This document shows, one piece after another, positions 15,161-24,298 of a stretch of 28,723 nt of DNA. This DNA comes from JADFDG01 sp965232985 (lineage in GTDB: Bacteria > Pseudomonadota > Gammaproteobacteria > Pseudomonadales > JADFDG01). The notes under the pieces are model-generated. The model was not told the origin of the DNA. It did not search any database and worked only from the letters and a program-made list of their open reading frames with translations. Each line of letters opens with the position of its first letter. The stretch's first letter is position 1. A program made the position numbers and the translations under genes. The stretch is taken from assembly GCA_965232985.1 (NCBI GenBank), contig CBDDRC010000023.1, forward strand, positions 1 to 28,723. Reading direction: 5' to 3'.

Positions 15161-16348
15161 TCATGGCAGTCGTCGATCGAGGTGTTTCAGGTACAACAGC
15201 AAGGGGATAAATAATACCGCAACGAACAGGTGCGGCGCGTGCGGGTGCAACTGGTACAGCGCTGTGCCGGTCAGCGGCCCGACAATGTAACCGAGCGCCG
15301 GCGCTGCGGCGAGAAGCCCTGCCACCGCACCTTGCTCGCGCGCACTGACAGCCATGCTCGCCGCAGCGGTGTAGCCCGGTGCCGCAAGTCCAACCCCGGA
15401 ACCGATCAGCGCCATGGCCAGTGCCACCAGCCAGGGACCGCTCGCCAGCGTCAATACCACACTGCCGGCGAGCATGGCCGGCAACCCGGCCCACAACAGA
15501 CGCCGTGCGCGCCAGTCGAACCGAATGGCCATCGCCTGCGCCGCAAGCGATGCGGCTGCACTCACCATCAGTGCCATGCCGACCCATTTCGCGGTCTCGC
15601 GCCCACTGATTTGCAGACGATCCTGAATGAAAAAGCCGAGCGTTTGCTGGATCACCGAGAAACCGATATACAGCGACACGCCGAGTACCAGAAACGGAAA
15701 GATGCGCGGATCGAAATAGCCGGGCACGTCGGCGGTTCCTGTGGCCGGCAAGTGTGCAACGTGCGCACCCTGTGGTGATTCCGGCAGCCAGCGCCACACA
15801 AAGAAGGCGGTCACCAGGGTGATCGCCGCAGCGCCATAAAGTGGGGCCAGCAGGCTGATCATGGCGAGTGCACCACCGATCGCCGGGCCGATGATCGTGC
15901 CGACATTATTTGCCGCGCCGAGTTTGCCCATGCCGGTGGTGCGCTGTTCAACGCTAGTGATATCCGCCATGTAGGCCGTCGCTGCTGGCGGTGCCGCTGC
16001 CATCAGAGTCGACTGGAACATACGCGCCAGGATCAGCACGACCAACAACGATGTGCCGGTAAGCCAGCCTTCGCGACCGGCAAGAAACCCGGTGGCAAAC
16101 AACGTGGTGCCCAGGGTATAGCCCAGCAGACCGATGATGAGCGTACGGCGCCGGCCGAGGCGCTCGCTGGCTCGCCCCCAGCGCGGACTCGCCCATGAGA
16201 ATACGATGCTGCTCAGCGTGATGATCAGACCGACTTCGATTGCCGCCAGCCCCACCTCACGGCCCAGCGGTGCCAATACGGCAAACACAATGGTTTGACC
16301 CATGCCATGGGCCATGACGGCAGCGAGAATCAGGGGTGCAGGTGACAC
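15161..16348 (-). CDS. MFS transporter, drug-efflux-like
   Basis: The protein has twelve predicted membrane segments and the motif A-like cytoplasmic loop SPRWGRASERLGRRR between helices 2 and 3. This is the arrangement of 12-helix MFS antiporters related to TetA and multidrug exporters. The segment GAANNVGTIIGPAIGGAL corresponds to motif C, which is diagnostic of antiporters. The length of 395 residues from the GTG at 16348 fits the family. Longer starts run back to 16423, into the terminator of the upstream gene, so I prefer the GTG; the start is uncertain by about 25 codons. Substrate unknown. It lies between the acyltransferase and the diiron gene, all on the minus strand. Confidence 0.85.
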   Translation of the reverse strand: MSPAPLILAAVMAHGMGQTIVFAVLAPLGREVGLAAIEVGLIITLSSIVFSWASPRWGRASERLGRRRTLIIGLLGYTLGTTLFATGFLAGREGWLTGTSLLVVLILARMFQSTLMAAAPPAATAYMADITSVEQRTTGMGKLGAANNVGTIIGPAIGGALAMISLLAPLYGAAAITLVTAFFVWRWLPESPQGAHVAHLPATGTADVPGYFDPRIFPFLVLGVSLYIGFSVIQQTLGFFIQDRLQISGRETAKWVGMALMVSAAASLAAQAMAIRFDWRARRLLWAGLPAMLAGSVVLTLASGPWLVALAMALIGSGVGLAAPGYTAAASMAVSAREQGAVAGLLAAAPALGYIVGPLTGTALYQLHPHAPHLFVAVLFIPLLLYLKHLDRRLP

Positions 16349-16421
16349 AACGAATCTGCCTGGCAAGAAATCCGGCGATGATGGCGGCTGTGCGCTTACA
16401 CAAAAAACGCGCTGTGCAAAC

Positions 16422-16447
16422 AAAAAAGGGGGCCTTGTTGGCCCCCT
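16422..16447 (-). terminator. Rho-independent terminator of the diiron gene
   Basis: On the minus strand a 7-bp stem GGGGGCC/GGCCCCC with a 5-base loop is followed by six T. It lies 25 bases after the stop of the diiron-protein gene and separates it from the MFS gene. Confidence 0.9.
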
Positions 16448-16472
16448 CCTCTTTCTGGGACTTGCAGCGATA

Positions 16473-17564
16473 TCAGGCTGTCGCGTACAAAGGCCGCGTC
16501 AGCGACTCCCAATCGAGCACACCGTCGTCGGTGCAGTTTTCGTACTGCAGAATACCGATCGCCTCAAACTTGGGCCGGATGCGGTCGGTCAACAGGCCGA
16601 TGCGACGCAGGTTCGGGATGACGCGGGTAAACAACAGGCTGCGGAACTGCTCCATGATCTTCGCTTCCAGCACGCGTTCGCGCGCCGCTTCCACTTCCCA
16701 GCCAAAATGGGTAAAGACATCGGTGGCGATCATGCGCTCGCGCATCACGATGCAGGCCTCATAGGCAAACTGTGCGCGCTCTTCCTTTTCCTCCTGCGAC
16801 AGGCTCTTCACATACTCTTCCAGGTAGTTCACCCCAAAAGTGACGTGGCGGGCCTCGTCCCGGGTGACCAGCTCAACGATGTCCTTCAGTACTGGATCGC
16901 GAGACACCAGCTTCATGGTATTGAAGGCAGCAAGCGCAAGCCCTTCGATGATGATCTGCATACCGATGAACTTGAGGTCCCAGCGTGGATCGGTCAGTAC
17001 TTTGTCCAGCAGCGCTTTCAGGTGTTTGTTGACCGGATACATGAACTGGACTTTGTCACGCAGATACTTGTGGAACACTTCGACGTGGCGCGCCTCATCA
17101 AAGGTCTGGCTGGAAGCGTACAGTTTGGCGTCGAAGGTGGGTGCGCAACTGACCAGTTGCGATGCGACCAGCAGAGCGCCCTGCTCACCGTGCAAAAATT
17201 GTGACAGCGCCCATGACTGGTTATGCCAGGAAAAATCGAGTTTTTGCTCGTGGCTCATTTTCTCGAAGGGTTCATACCCGATAAACGGGTTAAACATCTG
17301 GTCAACCGGGAACTCGGTTTTCGGAAAATTCCTGCTCCAGTCGATATTGATCTCGGCGTCCCAGTTGAGCTCCTTGCCCAGGCGGTAGAGCTTGCGGATA
17401 CGGCCATTGGCCGTGTCGTAATCCCAGTTGTAATGGCCGGTGAGCGGCGTCTGGAAAATCTCGGCAATATCGACGATATGCTGGTCGGTCAGCCGCGTTG
17501 CGATATCGTTCTGGTCATACCACTGAATTTCTCTGGGCGCCTGTTTGACGATGGTCGTACTCAT
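16473..17564 (-). CDS. Ferritin-like diiron-carboxylate protein
   Basis: The 363-residue protein has the full ligand set of a four-helix diiron site: E127 (in HGEQGALL), E157 and H160 (in DEARH), E207 (in IIEGLALAAF), E237 and H240 (in a second DEARH). The duplicated E-x2-H pattern is that of ferritin-like oxygenases and R2-like proteins. The flanking segment WDYDTANGRIRKLYRLGK is shared by an uncharacterised family that I know only by sequence. It is probably an oxidase or oxygenase acting on an unknown substrate. The ATG at 17564 has GAGGAG at good spacing, which settles the start. It ends in its own terminator. Comparison with AurF-type N-oxygenases is plausible but not demonstrated. Confidence 0.82.
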   Translation of the reverse strand: MSTTIVKQAPREIQWYDQNDIATRLTDQHIVDIAEIFQTPLTGHYNWDYDTANGRIRKLYRLGKELNWDAEINIDWSRNFPKTEFPVDQMFNPFIGYEPFEKMSHEQKLDFSWHNQSWALSQFLHGEQGALLVASQLVSCAPTFDAKLYASSQTFDEARHVEVFHKYLRDKVQFMYPVNKHLKALLDKVLTDPRWDLKFIGMQIIIEGLALAAFNTMKLVSRDPVLKDIVELVTRDEARHVTFGVNYLEEYVKSLSQEEKEERAQFAYEACIVMRERMIATDVFTHFGWEVEAARERVLEAKIMEQFRSLLFTRVIPNLRRIGLLTDRIRPKFEAIGILQYENCTDDGVLDWESLTRPLYATA

Positions 17565-17633
17565 AATCTGGAACTCCTCGGCACTGAAGGTAAAAACACG
17601 ATAGGGCGGAGATTGCAGCGTGGAGCGGCAGCG

Positions 17634-17648
17634 GCTGTTTGTAACAGC
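17634..17648. promoter_or_regulatory. 15-bp inverted repeat upstream of the diiron gene
   Basis: GCTGTTTGTAACAGC is a perfect 6-bp-arm inverted repeat 70 bases before the diiron start codon, inside the 202-base spacer to the ParA-like gene. It is a possible operator; no promoter boxes stand out nearby. Confidence 0.3.
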
Positions 17649-17766
17649 AGCCAATGAACAGAACCCGCCCCCCAGTACCCTGTGACCCTAGCAACCCGGC
17701 ATCGATCATCACAATGTCGCAAAAGGACAATGGCAGCCGCCGATTGTCGCTTTCGCACAAGCTTAT

Positions 17767-18564
17767 TTAGCTTCGGCGCCCCGCCTCCAGCTCATCGAAC
17801 AGGGCGCCGAAGGCCAGGGTGAGTTTATGGGAGGCATCCAGATGGATCACCGGTACGCCCTGCTCGTGCGACTCCCGCATCAGCACCGAACTGGGCAGCA
17901 TGGCGGCCATGATCGGCAGGCCCTCCGCCTTCAGCTCATTGACCAGTTGCTGCGGCAGGTTGGCGCGCGGCTGAAACTGGTTAACGATGATGCCCTCAAT
18001 CCGCAATTCGTCATTGTGATCGCGTGTGGTTTCCTTGATGTTTTCCATCAGTGTGTACAAGGCACGCCGCGAGAAGGCATCGCAGTCGAAGGGAACCAGA
18101 CAACTGTCAGCGGCAATCAGTGCCGACAGGGTGTAGAAATTGAACGCGGGCGGCGTGTCGATGTAAATCGCGTCGTACTGCTGCGACAGCACTTTTAATG
18201 CCCCGCGCAGCTTGAATATCTTGTGTTTGGACTCCAGCAAATGCTCGATTTCGCGTAATTCCGGGTTTGACGGGATGATATCAAGGTTGTCGTATGGCGT
18301 TTTGTGTACGAAGGAGCCCGGCGTGCGCTCGATCAGTTTGAATGACAGCGTCTGCGCGAAGAAACCGCCAATGTTCGGTTCGAGTTCCTTGCCGTCCGGG
18401 GAGAACATCGCGGTGTCACCCAACAGGTACTGGCTCGCATTGCACTGCGGGTCGAGATCGACAAGCAGCGTCTTGTAGCCGCGTGCGGCACTGATTGCTG
18501 CCAGATTCACCGCGATGCTGGACTTCCCGACGCCACCTTTCTGATTGAACACCACCCGACGCAT
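17767..18564 (-). CDS. ParA/Soj-family ATPase, orphan
   Basis: The 265-residue protein is a MinD/ParA-type P-loop ATPase. The deviant Walker A KGGVGKSS is at residues 9-16, LLVDLDPQCNASQYLLG follows as switch I region, and AIYIDTPPAFN is the Walker B strand. It lacks the N-terminal helix-turn-helix of plasmid ParA proteins. No parB or parS is seen beside it, so it more likely positions some other cargo or belongs to a distant partner. The start is well supported by GGGGAG before the ATG. It is transcribed in the same direction as the T2SS genes, but its link to them is unknown. Confidence 0.88.
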   Translation of the reverse strand: MRRVVFNQKGGVGKSSIAVNLAAISAARGYKTLLVDLDPQCNASQYLLGDTAMFSPDGKELEPNIGGFFAQTLSFKLIERTPGSFVHKTPYDNLDIIPSNPELREIEHLLESKHKIFKLRGALKVLSQQYDAIYIDTPPAFNFYTLSALIAADSCLVPFDCDAFSRRALYTLMENIKETTRDHNDELRIEGIIVNQFQPRANLPQQLVNELKAEGLPIMAAMLPSSVLMRESHEQGVPVIHLDASHKLTLAFGALFDELEAGRRS

Positions 18565-18610
18565 GCTGCTTCTCCCCTGTTTTGTTTCAACGGCGGACTG
18601 TCACGGTGCA

Positions 18611-19456
18611 CTATGGCCGAACGCCCGGCAACAAGAAGTCTGCGGCGACCAACAACAACAGGATCGCAAACCCACGCCGCAATGCCGTTGCCGGCAATCG
18701 ATGCGCAAGACCGGCACCCATACCGGCCATCGGTATGCTCGCCAGCACCAGCGCCGTCAGACTCGGGATATGCACATAACCGACACTGCCTGATGGCAAG
18801 TGGGGGTTGCTCCAGCCAGCAACAATAAACCCGGCGGCGCCGGCAACGGCTATCGGGATGCCACAGGCTGACGAGGTCGCCACTGCCTGCTGCATCCGCA
18901 AACCGGTTGCACTCAGGTACGGGACCACCAACGAGCCGCCACCGATGCCGAAAACCGCAGCCGCAACCCCGATGGCAAATCCCGCAACGCTGTCGGCGCT
19001 CCGGCGACGATACGGCATTTGCATGGCTGGAGGCACGACCGCTGTATCTACCTCTGCTGTGTCGGCGCGCTGCAATAGCATGCGCAGGCCGATCAGGGCG
19101 GCAAAGATTCCGAACAGCCGCATCATCCAGTACCCGCCGATCGCTGCGGCAAGATGGCTGCCGGCAAACGCGCCCAGCATCAGCGCCGGCGCCAGCATCC
19201 CGACCACAGGCCAGTGCACAGCGCCGCGAGCCTGATGTGCGCGCACCGAACTCATGCCTGTAAAGAGGATGCTGGCCAGCGAAGTGGCAACCGCCATGGG
19301 CATGATGATCGCCGCATCGAAGCCTTGCGCGGTGTAGACCCAGACCAACGCCGGCACGATCACCAGGCCGCCGCCGATCCCGAGCAATCCCGCCAGCATG
19401 CCCGCAACGGCGCCAACCAGCGCGCAGACGAGCAGCACAGGCAGGATGTCGATCAC
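18611..19456 (-). CDS. TauE/SafE-family membrane permease
   Basis: The 281-residue membrane protein has eight or so hydrophobic segments in two repeats. Each repeat begins with the glycine-rich signature GIGGGLVIVPAL (N-terminal half) or GIGGGSLVVPYL (C-terminal half) that marks the TauE/SafE family. Members export or import sulfite, sulfoacetate or other organosulfur anions; the substrate here is unknown. The GTG start at 19456 lies 6 bases after the stop of the upstream secreted protein, so it is probably cotranslated with it. It would sit at the 3' end of the long T2SS transcript, which may be coincidental. Confidence 0.88.
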   Translation of the reverse strand: MIDILPVLLVCALVGAVAGMLAGLLGIGGGLVIVPALVWVYTAQGFDAAIIMPMAVATSLASILFTGMSSVRAHQARGAVHWPVVGMLAPALMLGAFAGSHLAAAIGGYWMMRLFGIFAALIGLRMLLQRADTAEVDTAVVPPAMQMPYRRRSADSVAGFAIGVAAAVFGIGGGSLVVPYLSATGLRMQQAVATSSACGIPIAVAGAAGFIVAGWSNPHLPSGSVGYVHIPSLTALVLASIPMAGMGAGLAHRLPATALRRGFAILLLLVAADFLLPGVRP

Positions 19457-19462
19457 GCGATA

Positions 19463-20761
19463 TCAGGGACGAGCAGCAGAGCGGAATGTGTACGCCGGCA
19501 CTTCGCGCCAGCGTGCCACATAACCGCGCGGCTCAATGCCGGTGAGCTCCTTGTCGAAGGCCAGGGTGACACCGAAATGAAAGTCTTCACCCGGCGGGAA
19601 TCCGCGAATCCCGTAGCCGAGATTGGGCTGTTGCCCTTTGACGCGCTCTGGCTTGTCGTTTTTGCGCGAATCGTCCTCGTAAACCAGCTCCAGCGGAATA
19701 CCGCGCAGTTCCGCCGGTACATCGAGGAAAGTCAGCATGGAAAAACCGTTGCGGCTGTCGAACAGCAGCCAGTCTTCGTCCGAACTCAGCCCGCGGGCGA
19801 GCAACTGCCGCTCGTTATCGTCCAGCACGCCGTCCACGATTGCTTGCACAGGACCACCACGGGCGGTGCGTACCACGGCGCCGCGCTGGTCGTTGCCATC
19901 GACTGTCACCCGTACTTCCGGGTTGATCAGTGCCATGCGGTACAACTTCGGAATCCTGGCATGGGTAAACGCTTCGAAATAACGCGGATAACGAATCACC
20001 TGCACTTGCATTTTCATCACGGTGATGCCGGCAACAACGACGCTGGTTTCCAGTTGCATCGTCGAGCGTATCGCGCCGGCACGCGAGCCGACGAGACGCG
20101 GCCTGAGATTGTCATTGTCCAGCGTGAGGCGCGTCAGCGGAGTGAACACCCCGCCGGAAATACGCATTTTCAGCGTATCCACCAACGACCGCGTGCGATC
20201 ACCCTGCCAGCTATCCACCATCAGGTATTGCCAGTTGAGTTCATTGCCAGGCTCAACACGCAATGTATAGAACGGCGTTTCGGTAATGCCTGTAGCCAGG
20301 CCATGATGCACGTAGACTTCCTTTGCCTGCGGAAAATCACCCGCGATCAATTGCAGGTAGCGCGTTTCACCCTGAATCGTTGCGGCAAGCTCACCCAGAT
20401 AGCCAGGAGGTGGCGCCAGCGATGCCGGAAATGATTCGCTCGACAAATCGCCGGCCAGCAACAGCAGCCGGTCCGCACCATCAAAAATACCCTCCTTGCC
20501 ATTGATGGGCACTTGCGTTGCAGGGAACCAGACGAGCCCGGCTGTGTTGTACTCGTCGATCTGGAACGGTATCGGCTGCAGTACGCCGCCACGGACAACC
20601 GCGACGCGCAGCGTGTTGATTGCCAAACCACTGGCAGCCGGTACGGCGCCTGGCTGTAACTGAAAGATTTTGTTGTTATCCCAAGCTCCACAGCTACCAA
20701 TACCGGCAAATGCCAGCACGCAGCTCATCACAGTGGTACGCAGCCATGTTTGCAGGCACAT
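19463..20761 (-). CDS. Uncharacterised secreted protein linked to the T2SS operon
   Basis: I do not recognise a named family. The 432-residue protein begins with a signal-peptide-like segment (a charged start, then VMSCVLAFAGIGSCGA, cleavage near residue 26). The rest is mainly beta-rich and has no membrane helix, so the product should be periplasmic or exported. Conserved-looking parts are PFQIDEY, GADRLLLLAGD, YLMVDSWQGDR, VMKMQVQVIRYPRYFEAFTHARIP in pieces, and a C-terminal FHFGVTLAFDKEL. Its ATG overlaps the gspM stop (TGATG), so it is translated with the T2SS genes. It could be a substrate, an assembly factor, or stand in for GspN; none of these is shown. Confidence 0.75.
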   Translation of the reverse strand: MCLQTWLRTTVMSCVLAFAGIGSCGAWDNNKIFQLQPGAVPAASGLAINTLRVAVVRGGVLQPIPFQIDEYNTAGLVWFPATQVPINGKEGIFDGADRLLLLAGDLSSESFPASLAPPPGYLGELAATIQGETRYLQLIAGDFPQAKEVYVHHGLATGITETPFYTLRVEPGNELNWQYLMVDSWQGDRTRSLVDTLKMRISGGVFTPLTRLTLDNDNLRPRLVGSRAGAIRSTMQLETSVVVAGITVMKMQVQVIRYPRYFEAFTHARIPKLYRMALINPEVRVTVDGNDQRGAVVRTARGGPVQAIVDGVLDDNERQLLARGLSSDEDWLLFDSRNGFSMLTFLDVPAELRGIPLELVYEDDSRKNDKPERVKGQQPNLGYGIRGFPPGEDFHFGVTLAFDKELTGIEPRGYVARWREVPAYTFRSAARP

Positions 20762-21285
20762 CAGGATGAAACTCCCAGGGTCAGGCGGATATTGACGATG
20801 CCGGGCTGCGGACGGCTATCGGCGTTGAAATCCTCGACGACGAGACCGTAACGAGCCTCGAGTTCAAGCAGCCAGCCCATGACATCGGTAAACACGGCGT
20901 TCTCCAGCGTCACGCGGACGCGTCGTTCGCCTTCCGGATCAAAACGTTGCAGATTGAGTCCGGCTGCTTTCGCGCTGCTGCTGACTGCCGACAACAACGA
21001 TTGGCCCGCCGCAAGGTGGCTCGCTGCACCACGGGTTGCCGCCTGCCGCGCGCGCGTTGCATTGGTTTGCATCCAGTCGAAGTCTGCCTGTGTGGTAGCG
21101 ACCTCTTCCCGTGCCTTTTCTGCATAAGCGAGCACCGGCGCAACAATCAGCAACCAGCTGCTCATCAGGACGAAAAAAATCGTCAGGATGGCAATGGCGC
21201 GCCGGTCACGCACCGGCAGCGAATACCAGCGGGCGCGCAGTGGCACCAGATGGGCCATAAGTGAGGAGAGCACCGGATTTTTCAT
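20761..21285 (-). CDS. gspM: T2SS inner-membrane platform protein GspM
   Basis: GspM pairs with GspL in the inner-membrane platform. The 174-residue protein has a short cytoplasmic N-terminus with RDRRAIAIL, one membrane helix (about residues 29-50), a periplasmic helical stretch and a ferredoxin-like C-terminal domain (RVRVTLENAVFTDVMGWLLELEARYGL). This is the standard GspM plan and length. Its ATG overlaps the gspL stop by one base (TGATG), and its stop overlaps the next ATG the same way. Confidence 0.87.
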   Translation of the reverse strand: MKNPVLSSLMAHLVPLRARWYSLPVRDRRAIAILTIFFVLMSSWLLIVAPVLAYAEKAREEVATTQADFDWMQTNATRARQAATRGAASHLAAGQSLLSAVSSSAKAAGLNLQRFDPEGERRVRVTLENAVFTDVMGWLLELEARYGLVVEDFNADSRPQPGIVNIRLTLGVSS

Positions 21286-22613
21286 CAGCTGCCGCGCCCC
21301 GAACCGGTAGTTTTGTCGGGCATTGCTTGCCCGCCAAAATTCATGCCCACGTTCATACGGGCCTTGTAGCCGCCATCCTGCGCCACGCCGGCACCGATAT
21401 CGACGAGCAGGCCACGAGCCTGAAGCGCCTGCCGTAATTGTTCGAGGTCATCGAGGCTGCGGGCAACGATATCGACGCGCAGTTGCCCGTGCGCGCCATC
21501 CCAGCCGAGGTTGCGCGGCGTAAAGCGCCCGGAGCCGGCATCGAGCGCCACCAGTGCCTCTGATGTTTGCGCCACCAGCGACACGAATGATGTGCCACCG
21601 CCGGCGTTACTGTTGATCTGCCCTTCCATCTGCCTGCGCGGGCTGGGTACGTTGCTGCTGCCCGGAAAGACCTGCCGGTAAAGTGCAACCTGCGCTGCAC
21701 GCACATCATCGGCAGCGCGCGAATAACTGATGCCGACCGCCAGTTGGTAGCCCAGGGCCAACACAGCCCAACTGGCGGCAAGCCAGGCGAGCGGGCGCCA
21801 GTCGAAACCCGGCGCAAGAAAAGAGTTGCTGCCGGCAGGCGCGAACATGCCTTGACGAAGATTGGCCGGCAGGCGCGCCGGCGCTGCCGCGCATGCCTGT
21901 GCAGCAAACGCCAGGCGATGATGCGTTTGTGTATCGATTGCAACTTGCGGCGCCGCTTCGCGTGCGGTCAGTGCCGACTCGACACTGCTCGCGGTAACCG
22001 ATGAACCTGCGGTGCCGAGCAGGATCCGCACTTCGCTGGCAGCATCGAGCCGTAACGTGTCGGCCACCAGTGCAGCGTCGCGCTCATCGAAGCCAAGCGC
22101 ATGGCCTTCGCTGCTGGAAAGCAGACTGTGTTCGCCGTCCAGCAACATCGTCATGCCAGTGATGCCGCGCGCAGGTAAAGGCAATGCCAGGGCCTCGCTG
22201 GTAACGATATCGGGATCAATCCCCGCCTGTTGCATCAAGCCGAGTAACGCAGCCAGCCATTCGCGCTCAATGGCGAGCACCTGCAAGCGCGTGCTGTCCA
22301 GTCGTAGTCCGGCGACGACGTGCAACCGCTCGATATCGCTGGCGATATTTTCCTCAAGCAGAAACGGCAGTGCTTTCTGCAACTGCCGTTGTTGCCGCGC
22401 GGGAGCATTCACCGGCGACACCAGCAGGCGCGCAGCCGGTAACAGCGCGATGACCGGCTGGCGCCGTGCACCGGTCCCAGTCGCCAGAGCGCTGGCGCAC
22501 TGCGCCAGCGAGCCACGCGCAACGCTTGACCCGGCACTGTCTGCAGCCAGCCACTCCCAGATCGCTTCGTTACCGGGTTGTTCCGGTACGCGTATCAGCC
22601 AGACTTTGCTCAC
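21285..22613 (-). CDS. gspL: T2SS inner-membrane protein GspL
   Basis: GspL links the cytoplasmic ATPase GspE to the membrane platform. The 442-residue protein has a cytoplasmic actin-like domain (with KALPFLLEENIASDIERLH and an ITGMTMLLDGEHSLL strand), one membrane helix around WLAASWAVLALGYQLAV, and a periplasmic ferredoxin-like domain (GQLRVDIVARSLDDLEQLRQ). The GTG at 22613 overlaps the gspK stop in GTGA, which decides the start against the longer open frame. Sequence and order match the family. Confidence 0.88.
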   Translation of the reverse strand: MSKVWLIRVPEQPGNEAIWEWLAADSAGSSVARGSLAQCASALATGTGARRQPVIALLPAARLLVSPVNAPARQQRQLQKALPFLLEENIASDIERLHVVAGLRLDSTRLQVLAIEREWLAALLGLMQQAGIDPDIVTSEALALPLPARGITGMTMLLDGEHSLLSSSEGHALGFDERDAALVADTLRLDAASEVRILLGTAGSSVTASSVESALTAREAAPQVAIDTQTHHRLAFAAQACAAAPARLPANLRQGMFAPAGSNSFLAPGFDWRPLAWLAASWAVLALGYQLAVGISYSRAADDVRAAQVALYRQVFPGSSNVPSPRRQMEGQINSNAGGGTSFVSLVAQTSEALVALDAGSGRFTPRNLGWDGAHGQLRVDIVARSLDDLEQLRQALQARGLLVDIGAGVAQDGGYKARMNVGMNFGGQAMPDKTTGSGRGS

Positions 22614-23659
22614 CCCCCGCTCTCCTGTTCGGCAGCAACCCAGCCAGGGTTGCACGCGCCTTCCGGCGCCGAAAACATCGTCCCGAGATCACGCCTGACC
22701 ACTTGTGGTGTGCCGCCCTGTAAGGGACGGTACACCGTACTGACCAGACGCATGTTGCGATCATCGACGGTGACCTGTGCACTCACCTGAAAGTATTCGC
22801 TGTTGACCACCAACGCGGCTTTCAATTCCTGCTTCGCGGTATCTGTCAGCGCCGACAAAGCCGGCAACGCGAGCACTTCGTCCACCTGGGTAAACGGTTT
22901 CTGCTGCCGAGCGGCATCGATCGTCGCGGCCAATTCGGTACTGATGCCGGGAACGACCGCCTGGAGGACTTCGAGCGGCGCAGTGTTCACATTCAATCGG
23001 GTGCCCTCTGGCAAGGCGGTAATATACCGGCTGAACAAGGGCTTATCATCCGTTTCGCGCCACATGGCGGCTGTTGCCGAGCGTAGCGCGCGTAATTCCG
23101 AGACATCGCCGAACGGGGTATTGCCCGTCCGATACGACTCATACTCGGTATCCTCAGCGCCGCCGAGACCATCCACAAGCGTATTGCTGTCGATCCAGTC
23201 GGCCGCTTCTTCAGCCAGTGGATCGGCAGTATTCACATCCGGCAAGACCAAGCGCAGCAGCCGTTTCAGGCGCTCGACCTGCAACCGGTCCAGCGTACGC
23301 TCGCCATCTTTCGTTGCGACCAGATTGTTGAGATTGAAACGGCCCTGCAGATCCTGGATCGACACGGCAAAAATACCGTTGTCCCACAGCATCGGCCCGA
23401 TACTCACGGCCCAGTCCGACTCGCTGCACGCATCGATGGCTTCAGCGCGCTGGCGGTCGCCCTGGCGATCTGCGGCCAGCGCCCGCATGCCGAGTGCCTC
23501 GGCCGAAAGCAGGTAGGCATAGCCCTGCTCCATCAACAGGGCGTTTTCAGTGCGCGTGCGATCCTGCTCCAGTCGCTCCATGATTTCGGCGGCAATGAGT
23601 ACCGTCATCGACAGCAGCAACAGCACGATGACGAGGGCAACGCCGCGCATGGGCCGCAT
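22610..23659 (-). CDS. gspK: T2SS minor pseudopilin GspK
   Basis: GspK caps the pseudopilus tip with GspI and GspJ. The 349-residue protein has a very short leader ending RG, then a hydrophobic helix VALVIVLLLLSMTVLIA without the usual Glu-5, as is normal for GspK. The large periplasmic domain contains LQGRFNLNNL, TADPLAEEAADWIDS and NVNTAPLEVLQAV, all typical. The stop of gspJ immediately precedes its ATG. Confidence 0.93.
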   Translation of the reverse strand: MRPMRGVALVIVLLLLSMTVLIAAEIMERLEQDRTRTENALLMEQGYAYLLSAEALGMRALAADRQGDRQRAEAIDACSESDWAVSIGPMLWDNGIFAVSIQDLQGRFNLNNLVATKDGERTLDRLQVERLKRLLRLVLPDVNTADPLAEEAADWIDSNTLVDGLGGAEDTEYESYRTGNTPFGDVSELRALRSATAAMWRETDDKPLFSRYITALPEGTRLNVNTAPLEVLQAVVPGISTELAATIDAARQQKPFTQVDEVLALPALSALTDTAKQELKAALVVNSEYFQVSAQVTVDDRNMRLVSTVYRPLQGGTPQVVRRDLGTMFSAPEGACNPGWVAAEQESGG

Positions 23660-24298
23660 TCAGGTTTCCCTCGCGTGCGGATTGGCGACAATGCGGAAAA
23701 ATCGCTTCAATACGCCGAAGTGTTTTGTCTCGATCTCGACACTGACGGCGAGTGGTGCGCGCTGGTACTGCGGTTGGCGTTCGCGCTCGGCGGCCAGCGG
23801 CCAGGTATCCTCCCAGCGATAGTCAGACTTGATCGGTTTGTTGAGAAACCGGACATCAAAGGCGATGACATTTTCCATCAGCACGGATGACACCGGTACA
23901 CTGCCTGCCTGGCGGTCAGGATGCTCCCAGTAATCGCGCCATAATTTTCCGTCGACCAGCCGATAGCGCACGCGCTGAATACTGCCGCGCTGTCGGGTAT
24001 CGAGTGGATTTGTCCAACCCAGATGGGTCAACTCAACGGCGCCGTCGGCCGTGGACATCAGAAAGGGCTGTTCGTCGCCGAGTTCGTCGCGCGCTGGCCG
24101 CGCAACAACCTGTTCGAAGTCGCGCTGCATGAACAGAAAGCCACGCTGCAGTTCCGCCAGCGCCCCGGCACGCTCGCCGACCCGCTCGCGATTATTGACG
24201 GCCTGCCCAAAGACCATCGTTGCACCAACACCGATGACGACGACGATGGCCGTGGCAACGAGCAATTCAAGCAGTGTAAAGCCGCGCTGGTAACGCAT
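23660..24298 (-). CDS. gspJ: T2SS minor pseudopilin GspJ
   Basis: The 212-residue prepilin-like protein has the type III signal with cleavage before FTLLELLVATAIVVVIG (G-F at residues 6-7, Glu at mature position 5). It continues with the GspJ-type soluble domain (LAELQRGFLFMQRDFEQVVARP). It is part of the tip complex with GspI and GspK. Its ATG overlaps the gspI stop (TGATG). Confidence 0.92.
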   Translation of the reverse strand: MRYQRGFTLLELLVATAIVVVIGVGATMVFGQAVNNRERVGERAGALAELQRGFLFMQRDFEQVVARPARDELGDEQPFLMSTADGAVELTHLGWTNPLDTRQRGSIQRVRYRLVDGKLWRDYWEHPDRQAGSVPVSSVLMENVIAFDVRFLNKPIKSDYRWEDTWPLAAERERQPQYQRAPLAVSVEIETKHFGVLKRFFRIVANPHARET

